Below are positions 56,138-64,000 of a DNA stretch of 64,000 nucleotides, in pieces. The stretch is from Acanthosepion pharaonis (lineage: Eukaryota; Mollusca; Cephalopoda; Sepiida; Sepiidae): positions 1,113,501 to 1,177,500 of the forward strand of contig CAHIKZ030005641.1 of assembly GCA_903632075.3 (NCBI GenBank), in the 5' to 3' direction. The notes under the pieces were generated by a model. It ran no database searches and had not been told where the DNA came from. It worked only from the letters and a program-made list of their open reading frames with translations. The first letter of the stretch is position 1. Each line of letters starts with the position of its first letter. The position numbers and the translations under genes are program-made.

Positions 56138-57271
56138 TGTTATGGTCCGGTGATAGTCCAAGCTAGAACAAATTAAGAACTCGAACACAGGTATGGAATA
56201 ACACAGATATATTACAAAGGAATATATACAGAGAAGTAGAAGTGTTAGTATGAACAATCAGGTTTAGTAGAGAGAACAATGTAGTCACGATCATTATCAC
56301 TATTCCAATGTCTTGCAGTAATTGTCTGAACGCGACTCTGTTTCGGACTGCCTCTGACTCGACTCTTGACTCGACTTGAACTACTGACTCGACTTGAACT
56401 ACTGACGATATTCAGTCACCCCCCTACGAGGGCGTCATGTGGCACAAGGCCTTTTTAACGTGGGCTCTCCGAGCCCGTGGGATCAGCCAAAAATATGCCC
56501 ATTGAACCCGTATAAATGGGTTCAGGGTCGGTTTACCTCCCCGAAAGAGAATCCGCCCTTCGGCGTAGCCTCCTTTGGGTTCCTCCCTGCCCGAAGGCAG
56601 AGAGTTCAACCGATCAGCCAGTCAACTGACTGACCGAACCCAACTTGAACTACTGACGATATTCAGTCAACCCCCCTACGAGGGCGTCATGTTGCACAAG
56701 GCCTTCTTAACGTGGGCTCGGCCAAAAATATGTCCATTGAACCCGTATAAATGGGTTCAGGGTCGGTTTACCTCCCCGAAAGAGAATCCGCCCTTCGGCG
56801 TAGCCCCTTTCGGATTCCTCCCCGCTCGAAGGCAAAGAGTTCAACCGATCTGTCGTTCAAGACTTGAACTACTGACGATATTCAGTCTCCCCACCCCCAA
56901 CTGGGGCAACATGTGACACAGGGTCGGTTATTTATTGTGGGTTCTCCGAGACCGTGGACTCTGCCCCAAAATATGCCCATTGAAACCGTATAAACGGGCT
57001 CAGGGCCGGTTTACCTCACCGAACGAGACTCTGCCCCTCGACGTAGCCACGTCCGGGTTCCTCTCCGCCCGAAGGCAGAGAGTTCAACCAAACAGTCGCT
57101 CAGGACTTGAGCGACTGATGATATTCAGTCCCCCCCCCACGAGGGCCTCATGTGGCACAAGGCCTTTTTAACGTGGGCTCTCCGAATCCGTGGGCTCGGC
57201 CAAAAATATGCCCATTGGACCCGTATAAACGGGTTCAGGGTCGGTTTACCTCCCCGAAAGATCCCATAACA
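56138..57271 (-). mobile_element. Ty3/gypsy 3' LTR with tandem repeats
   Basis: The 1,134-bp LTR is bounded by TGTTATGG (56138-56145) and CCATAACA (57264-57271), a perfect 8-bp inverted terminus with canonical TG/CA. A polypurine tract sits directly outside at 57272-57282, which fixes the element on the minus strand. The half next to the PPT (U3 side) consists of four repeats starting at 57112, 56869, 56650 and 56399 in plus coordinates. The LTR is much more GC-rich than the window. Confidence 0.85.
56399..57271. repeat. 219-251 bp tandem repeats inside the LTR
   Basis: Units start at CTACTGACGATATTCAGTC (56399, 56650, 56869) and its variant (57112). Spacings are 251, 219 and 243, and the last unit is cut at 160 by the LTR end. 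Each carries the hairpin GAACCCGTATAAATGGGTTC and a CGGCGTAGCC block. Confidence 0.9.
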
Positions 57272-57282
57272 CCCCCCTTCCG
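57272..57282 (-). promoter_or_regulatory. Polypurine tract of the LTR element
   Basis: Minus strand GGAAGGGGGG immediately before the LTR TG, the usual plus-strand DNA primer site of LTR retrotransposons. Confidence 0.75.
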
Positions 57283-58370
57283 AAGCTTTTGCGTAGTAGG
57301 TTTTTTTTTAATATCTTTATCGATCTATTTCCAAAGGTTCAGTGAATTTTCTTTTTCTTGTCGATTTTCCTGGTTCAGGCATTGTTTGCGGTATTTTTAT
57401 ATCAAATATGTCGAAAATCGTGTCCAATACCTCTTCTTGAGGTGGACCGTTAGCATCCTGTAACGGTCTCTTCCTTATTTGGTTTACGTGTCTTCTGTGT
57501 GAGAATTTTTTCCTTGTACTATGTACATCATATTACCAATTCTTTTCTCAATTATGCCTTGTCCCCAGTAAGCGGTATTATTTTTATATGCCTTAAAAAA
57601 AAACATTTTCTCCTGGGAGGAATTTTCTTTTTTGTGCGTAGGACTGTGTTACTTGTTTTGTTTTATTTGGTAGTAATTTATCAACGCTGATCTGATTTTC
57701 CTAGCAAACATGACTTCTACTGGTGATAATTTTGATGGTGTAGCATTATTTGGCGTTATTCTATATACCTGTAGGAATTGCTGTAATGCTTTCTCCGTTG
57801 CTAGTAGGGTACGAGAAGCATGTGCGATAGGTTTTACTGTCCCATCTGGCATTTTATGTAATATACACGCTCCAACTCCGTAGGTGATCGCGTCACTTGC
57901 TACAATAATTTCTAGTTAGGATCATAGTGTGCCAAAAATAAATCTGATGTTAATGTCTTGATTATTTTTTCAAATGTTTTCTGGCATTGATCTGTCCACT
58001 GCCAAACCTTTTCTTTCTTTAGCAGTTCGTTCAGTGGTGCGCGAAGTTTATGATTTGAGGTATGAATTCCTGGTAGTAATTCACTAATCCAAGAAGTTTG
58101 TAGTTCTGTTATATTCTTAGGAACTGGCAGACCTTTCAGAGTCTGGTCGTCTACCTTCTTGATCTATGATATGGCCAAGGTATTTAATTTCCTTCATGAA
58201 AGAATCACACTTATTTTCTTTTACTTTGAATCCATAGCTTTGTACATGTTTCCAATGTTGTTCAACGAATTCGCTATTAATCAATACGTCATCCAGGTAT
58301 GCAATTGTGTCCGTGTAATCCATGTAAATAATGAAAAGAACTTCTTTTCCCCAGCAAATTCCGTTTAGAT
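57283..58370 (-). pseudogene. Ty3/gypsy pol remnant (RT, RNase H start, integrase end)
   Basis: On the minus strand from right to left: the reverse transcriptase block with the YLDD catalytic motif (about 58287-58298) and YLGHIIDQEG downstream, then TFEKIIKTL-type connection, the start of RNase H (ASDAITYGVGACI, PIAHASRTL), and the end of integrase (PSKLSPVEVMFARK). The RNase H core and most of integrase are missing, removed by a deletion inside the frame 57649-57852. The element is also cut upstream of the RT palm near 58370, so it lacks gag, protease and the 5' LTR. Broken and inactive. Confidence 0.8.
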
Positions 58371-58680
58371 TGGGTTATTGAAAATTTTCGTATACCTGGC
58401 CATTTTTTACATCGTTTTGAATCTTGGTAATAAATAAATGTATCACGTTGAAAATGCAATTTTATATGTAGAGTAGAAAAAGAAAAACAAGTGAATAAAT
58501 TATAACAGATGTTCCTTTCAGTAAATTTATGTTGAACTAAAGCATGTAACCAATAGATTGATTACACAAATGATGAAAACATCGCACAATCTTAATTTAA
58601 AAAATGTTAAATATTACATTGCATGAAATATGTATACAGTGAAAGACACAGTCTTAATAGACACAATATATTTATATCGT
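58371..58680. other. No recognised feature
   Basis: AT-rich sequence between the gypsy remnant and the palindromes. Confidence 0.5.
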
Positions 58681-58684
58681 GGAA

Positions 58685-58701
58685 ATAATAATCAAGAATA
58701 T

Positions 58702-58740
<39 letters not shown>

Positions 58741-58753
58741 TCTTGATTATTAT
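58685..58753. repeat. TA-cored palindrome
   Basis: AATAATAATCAAGAATATAT on the left and TATATTCTTGATTATTATT on the right enclose (TA)n. Confidence 0.9.
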
Positions 58754-58776
58754 TAACTAAAAAATTATTATTAACA

Positions 58777-59200
<424 letters not shown>

Positions 59201-59214
59201 TTCAAGCAGCGTGT

Positions 59215-59309
59215 ATTACATCTACCGGCTTGGACACCCAAGAAAACTTTTTAAAAGTTTATTTTCTTTATTAAGTTATCTTGAGTGCGTAGACCGGTAG
59301 AAGTAATGC
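59215..59309. repeat. Short hairpin next to the palindrome
   Basis: ATTACATCTACCGG and CCGGTAGAAGTAATG bound a 95-base segment whose inner sides (ACCCAAGA, TCTTGAGTG) also pair. Confidence 0.7.
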
Positions 59310-59349
59310 ATAGTTTTCAAAATAAAAATAAAGAAAAGGGAAGTTTACT

Positions 59350-59640
59350 TTAACCCATTTGCCTGCCCTGTGCATCATGTGTGATTCACATGACATGTGA
59401 TGTCGACGTCTGTTCATCATACGTGGTGCAACGAGCCATGATCTTAAAAGAATGGTAAAACTAAGGGAGCTTAAGAAAAGAGCAGAACGTGTGAAGAAAT
59501 GCCGAATCTGATATTTTGTACATCAAATATGATCACAGGACACTTGAGTGACAATGTAAGGTCTGAAATGAAAGACATCTATTTTTCCACTTTATTGAAA
59601 TAATTATAACCTTTGCATCACATGTTATGCACAGGGTGGA
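59350..59640. mobile_element. Possible piggyBac-type terminus
   Basis: TTAACCCATTTGCCTGCCCT at 59350 has the TTAA target and CCC end with TTTGCCTGCC seen in piggyBac-like ends. TGCATCACATGTTATGCACA repeats at 59613 and 59668. I find no matching right end, so this stays tentative. Confidence 0.3.
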
Positions 59641-59851
59641 GTGTAAATAACTTATGATTTGTACGTTCTGTGCATCACATGTTATGCATAGTTTTTTATT
59701 ATGTGTAACACTATATATCAGCAGATTCTATTTGCCAATTAAGCTGAGTTGCCTAGCAATAGATATAAATCTGAAAACAAGTATGAACGTTTGTATATTG
59801 CACACGAAAATGCCTTGGACAAGCAAATTTTATACACTGAGAATAGCGTTG

Positions 59852-59852
<1 letters not shown>

Positions 59853-59893
<41 letters not shown>
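59853..59893. repeat. (TA)n microsatellite
   Basis: About 20 units. Confidence 0.95.
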
Positions 59894-59895
<2 letters not shown>

Positions 59896-59978
59896 CTTTT
59901 ATAAGTTACAACGGTTCAAAGCTTAATCTAGCAATTAGACAATTTTGGTGGTGTTACACGATTCGGATAATTTTGCTG

Positions 59979-59980
<2 letters not shown>

Positions 59981-60042
<62 letters not shown>
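59981..60042. repeat. (AT)n microsatellite
   Basis: About 31 units. An ATCTTCAGGCC motif lies to its right at about 60100. Confidence 0.95.
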
Positions 60043-60045
<3 letters not shown>

Positions 60046-60372
60046 AGACTTGATGTAAACCTAGGAATCATCACTGCATTGTGATTTTTCACTCCAACGT
60101 AATCTTCAGGCCAAGACCACTAAACGAGTGAACCTGTCAGTCACCATGCATTGTTGAATATGGCAAATATCCACGCGCGTGCGCGCGCATACACATACAC
60201 ACAGAGACACACACATGATGTATATAAAAATATGTAATATATAATAGACATATATAAGTATATATATTTACTACATGTGTTGGAGAAGAGTACACAATAT
60301 TGGTGATAGAGCGTTAGTAGGTAATGACTGTGCGTACGTAGGTGTGAAACTGACATTAGCCAAGCAAAGCCG

Positions 60373-60374
<2 letters not shown>

Positions 60375-60440
<66 letters not shown>
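60375..60440. repeat. (TA)n microsatellite
   Basis: About 33 units. Confidence 0.95.
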
Positions 60441-60443
<3 letters not shown>

Positions 60444-60654
60444 CGGATAATACTTTATGCTTTAACACCTGATTTTACAGACGTTTTATTTAATATTTGT
60501 TTTTAAGTTTCGACAATTATTAAATACTGTGTTCACTGAGGAAATGCATTGTCTGTTCTTCTAAATTCAATCCAATTTTTCATAACAGAATGGGATTATT
60601 ATTTGCATAATGCAAATTTGTTTCTAATGATTTTTATAAAGAGAAATATTGCAA

Positions 60655-60797
60655 TTCTTTTAAAATTGAAATATTTTAAAAATTCAGGAAGAGAAAAGTT
60701 ACCAGTTGCATCACGTTTTATTGACCGAATATAATTATCATATTTATAATGTAAATGAATTAACATATTTTTACTATAGAAATTACTTCCAAATCAA
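60655..60797. repeat. 143-bp direct repeat, copy 1
   Basis: By eye identical over its whole length to 61604-61746 (offset 949). It contains AGTTACCAGTTGCATCACGT. Confidence 0.95.
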
Positions 60798-60799
60798 TT

Positions 60800-61600
60800 T
60801 CCTATAGAAATTCATTTAAAAATTATGAACGGTCTACTTTCAATGAAGAATTTTACTGATAGAATAGTTCTAACATATTTAATTATACACGTAAGGATGC
60901 AAAATTTGCTGCAAAATTTGCTGCAAAATTTAAACTAAACAAATGTAGTGAAATTAAATATAAGAAAAACAGACTGTAATTTATTTTCATGAATATAGTT
61001 GAAATGGTTTCATAGAAGAACAAACAGCGTTCTTCGAGTAAAATCGACTTTAAAAGTATCTCCAATATAACTGCCGTGTCCTTGCTCACGTTCTATAATG
61101 ATGGATGACCCTTGCGACGGGAAACGACATCGAGAGGAAGCTGGGTAGCGGTGGTATTTCAAAGAATCCCTAATTATCTATATGTAAGATCGCTGCAGTC
61201 AGAATAAAAGTGATTGCTGTCCTCGGTGTTAAACCATACACCGAAGCAGTTGATCACAAGAACATATCACAGAGCATGCTAAGGTTCTAAAACTCGGCTA
61301 CCTCAAAAACCGTTACCATATTGATGAGAAAATCTTTGTTTAGAATCATGTGGCTTCCGATGCTAAAAAACGTCCTCGTTACCCTACAAGCATTGAGAAA
61401 AGGTGAGTATTGATGCCTACTACAAGGCCCTGAGGGACCATATTTGTTTTTCACCCCCAACATAGGTACGTCAAGAATGAATGGGTTAACCTCTCCAAGA
61501 AACAAAGTGTTAAAGAGTTAAGAAGCTTTTCAACATCTGCCTCAGCCTGTGGATAAAGGAATCTACGTGAAATAAATTATTTCTTTTTATATTATCCATC
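60800..61600. other. Sequence between the 143-bp repeats
   Basis: Contains a tandem AAAATTTGCTGC at about 60900-60925, and at 61110-61560 a stretch with longer decayed frames (AVLGVKPYTEAVDHKN, LGYLKNRYHIDEKIFV) that looks transposase-like. The family is not identified. Confidence 0.35.
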
Positions 61601-61603
61601 AGT

Positions 61604-61746
61604 TTCTTTTAAAATTGAAATATTTTAAAAATTCAGGAAGAGAAAAGTTACCAGTTGCATCACGTTTTATTGACCGAATATAATTATCATATTTATAATG
61701 TAAATGAATTAACATATTTTTACTATAGAAATTACTTCCAAATCAA
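61604..61746. repeat. 143-bp direct repeat, copy 2
   Basis: Identical partner of 60655-60797. It is followed by ATTACTTCC, a repeat of its own last bases. Confidence 0.95.
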
Positions 61747-61801
61747 ATTACTTCCTTTTCTATTAATAGCTTCATTTATGCAACATTTCGCAAGTCTTGC
61801 A

Positions 61802-61804
<3 letters not shown>

Positions 61805-61879
<75 letters not shown>
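61805..61879. repeat. (TA)n microsatellite
   Basis: About 37 units. Confidence 0.95.
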
Positions 61880-61882
<3 letters not shown>

Positions 61883-62230
61883 TATGTTGGTATATACGGG
61901 AGTATAAGTGTATACAAGTATACGGAGATGTATGAATAAAAAACAAGAATTTTCAAGAGCAATAAACACAGCCTTCGTCCCCGACGGGTCTACCTATTTA
62001 ATCAATCACCATTTGACAGTTGTCCCAATCAGGAAAGTAAATAAACTATTTGCACGCAACCAGAATGACTTTGTCGCTGTTACACAAAAGGGACACAGTG
62101 TGGGGATTCAATCAAATATTCGATTGCAAATATCAATCAAGCTATGTACGGTTGTCGTAAGCAAACACACTTTAATGAACAGACCGTGAAGAAACGTCGT
62201 TAAGATTGCAGAATGCAGCCAGTAGCATGT
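61880..62230. other. No supported gene
   Basis: A 93-codon plus-strand frame at 61908-62186 has mixed composition (FVPDGSTYLINHHLTVVPIR) without any family I recognise. Confidence 0.35.
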
Positions 62231-62234
62231 ATTA

Positions 62235-62300
62235 AATATATTAAATGTAAATGGAAATTGTGGAGAGCCATGAACGCCTACGTACGTAAGAGACAGTTCT
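62235..62300 (+). mobile_element. RTE-type LINE 3' tail
   Basis: GGAAATTGTGGAGAGCCATG then AACGCCTACGTACGTAAG matches the WRAMIAYVLK tail of the RTE copies at 13.9 and 14.0 kb. Only about 60 bases are left. Confidence 0.55.
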
Positions 62301-62329
62301 GTAAAATGAATTTTGTAGTGTAATTTAAG

Positions 62330-62610
62330 CTTAGTAAATAGCAGAAATTGCAGAACCGACTTCGGATTCCACTTGGCTCCATTAGTTTTACAAACACATA
62401 AATACGCTTGGGAATGGTATGAATTTATATCCTCCCTCCCAGCTATGGGTTAAATAGTCGGATTTGTATACGGAACCATCATTATTATTTTCAAAAGAAT
62501 GTTAATGCATTATTCACTCGAAAAAAAAAATGCTGACAATCTAAAATTTGTTTCGGCTTTAAATGACACATAAAGGGTTGATAAACCGTAAAAAAGCAAA
62601 TCAATTATTA
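62330..62610 (+). mobile_element. tRNA-like SINE, plus strand
   Basis: The body motifs CCAGCTATGGGTTAAATAGT, TTCGGCTTTAAATGACACAT and GGGTTGATAAACCGTAAAAA match the SINE family inverted at 18090-18180. The tRNA-like head is weak. Confidence 0.6.
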
Positions 62611-64000
62611 GTAAGTAGATATATTAGTTCACCCCATTAGACAGAGATACTTATGAATAAAAATGAGGCAGTTCTTTGTTCATGGAAATATTTTTTAAAA
62701 AATGGAGGATGGGTACACTAGGTTTTAATCAAAATAGTGGGTACTGGAGAATAAGATGAATGATGAAAATGTGGCGAGAAATTTTAATTTTAGAAAATTA
62801 GGTCTTTATAACTCCCTGACCAGACCATTCGGTTGCAAGATTTGGTTATGATATATGCTCCGATTTCAATTAATACATAAATTTATTTCAAATTAAAGAA
62901 ACATTTTTATTACACGTCTTTTACAATTTTAAGGTTGAAATAATAAATCCCTATTTTTAAATTTCTTTAAAGTGACACAACTTAAAATCATTTGTTTAAT
63001 TTTACATTTTTGAGACTGAGTCTCCTGTGTAACCATTTTCATATTTTTAAATTAGTATTTTCAATAAAATGTTATATTACAATGGATTTTACGATAATGT
63101 GCATAGTTTAATTTTTTTTAAAATATCACTATTATTATTTTCGTAAAGGTCGTCGATTAATTTCCATCTTTTTCAACATCCTTATTTCGAAGATATTTCC
63201 ATAATTTTCTTAGGCCAAATTTTGCATAACCTAATTTCCTTGGCCTGTCTTTTGCACACAAATACAAACAAGCAAACACACACACACACACAGAACATTG
63301 CTCGATGTAAAATATAAAAAATATATACAAACAGAAGGATTGCAACCTTTCCGCGCATGACTTTTCACAAGTGACGCGATAACGAATAAGGAATTGAGTA
63401 TTACGTCATTTGTAACACATGATATCACATAACTATCAAGTTGTCCACATGAAACTTTCAATCTGGGTATTATTTTTTTTCTTACAGATTGATATATAGA
63501 TAGATAATTAATTGATTAACTACTTCAATAATTAAATACATAAGGTTTCTTACGGAAACATTTTATAGTACATAAAATAACGGTGGTAAAGAAGAGTACA
63601 TGTACAAGATAAAAGACCAGTTGATTTGAAATGTAAAGATAATATTTATTAAAACAATATTAACAAAAGGGAAGTTTAAAACAAGTGTTTCTTTTGTTAG
63701 AAGTAAATTCTATACACAATGAAATGTTCATGAATATGTTATAGTGTAAACTTTGTTGTTGTGTTTTATGGTGAAGCATTCACAGACCTCGTAGCTTCTG
63801 CGTTGAAAGTTCATATCAGCAGTTCGAAAGAGGGAACCCAAAAGAAAGAGTCACTTTAGGGTTCACAAGTTTTGTTTTTGTTTTTTGTTTTTTTGTGGGG
63901 CGGCGGTATTCGAGCCACTGCTGATACAAGGTTTACATAACATGCTACTATTAAGTCATATTTTAGAGCTGCTACTGCTACTACCTGAAATGCTACTAGA
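62611..64000. other. No supported gene
   Basis: AT-rich. It includes a short (CA)n at 63275-63292. Minus frames 63157-63461 span this repeat and are not called. Confidence 0.45.

Overview
The window looks like gene-poor nuclear DNA of an animal, most likely a cephalopod mollusc of octopus type. That assignment is inference. It rests on the AT-rich base composition, the more than 25 long (TA)n tracts often joined to (CA)n or (GA)n, the (GATA)n arrays, the 5S/tRNA-like SINE family, and the mixture of RTE, Jockey/CR1-like, R2-like, Tc1/mariner, hAT, Helitron and Ty3/gypsy remnants. I found no host gene I can support, no functional rRNA or tRNA, no CRISPR array, and no bacterial features such as operons or ribosome binding sites. 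Nearly every long reading frame in the window is a translated microsatellite, an antisense shadow, or a transposon fossil.

Layout. 0.5-1.2 kb: a palindromic MITE carrying a hAT element with a perfect 8-bp target duplication. 2.6-5.3 kb: Jockey/CR1-like LINE pieces, a SINE, and a 354-bp direct repeat. 5.6-14.1 kb: a cluster of plus-strand RTE-type LINE fossils. 14.6-15.3 kb: a 24-bp minisatellite. 16.5-20.7 kb: LINE 3' ends, decayed Tc1 copies and composite SINEs. 20.9-21.7 kb: long pure microsatellites. 22.5-26.6 kb: two internally deleted mariner copies (a third is at 37.4-38.1 kb) and a run of SINEs. 27.1-28.7 kb: an R2-like LINE cut off by a 0.8-kb compound microsatellite. 29.9-35.6 kb: minisatellites, nested inverted repeats and LINE pieces. 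40.2-41.8 kb: a LINE with a readable reverse transcriptase YADD box and a palindrome. 43.1-44.3 kb: a SINE split by a non-autonomous Helitron. 45.2-47.7 kb: Tc1 elements, one with a heat-shock-type promoter. 47.7-49.9 kb: a 2-kb polypyrimidine strand. 51.7-54.7 kb: a foldback structure with 565-bp arms that contain a 118-bp tandem repeat. 56.1-58.4 kb: a minus-strand Ty3/gypsy remnant with a complete 3' LTR whose 5' half is tandemly repeated. 58.7-61.9 kb: TA-centred palindromes and a recent 143-bp duplication.

Nothing here works together as a gene pathway. The window is a layered record of transposition. LINEs supplied 5'-truncated copies and SINEs used LINE machinery. DNA transposons left internally deleted derivatives, and simple repeats grew beside or inside them. 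The items most worth following up are the paired heat-shock elements in front of the Tc1 promoter, the SINE/Helitron nesting, the 5S-tRNA composite SINE, the LTR repeat expansion and the foldback array.
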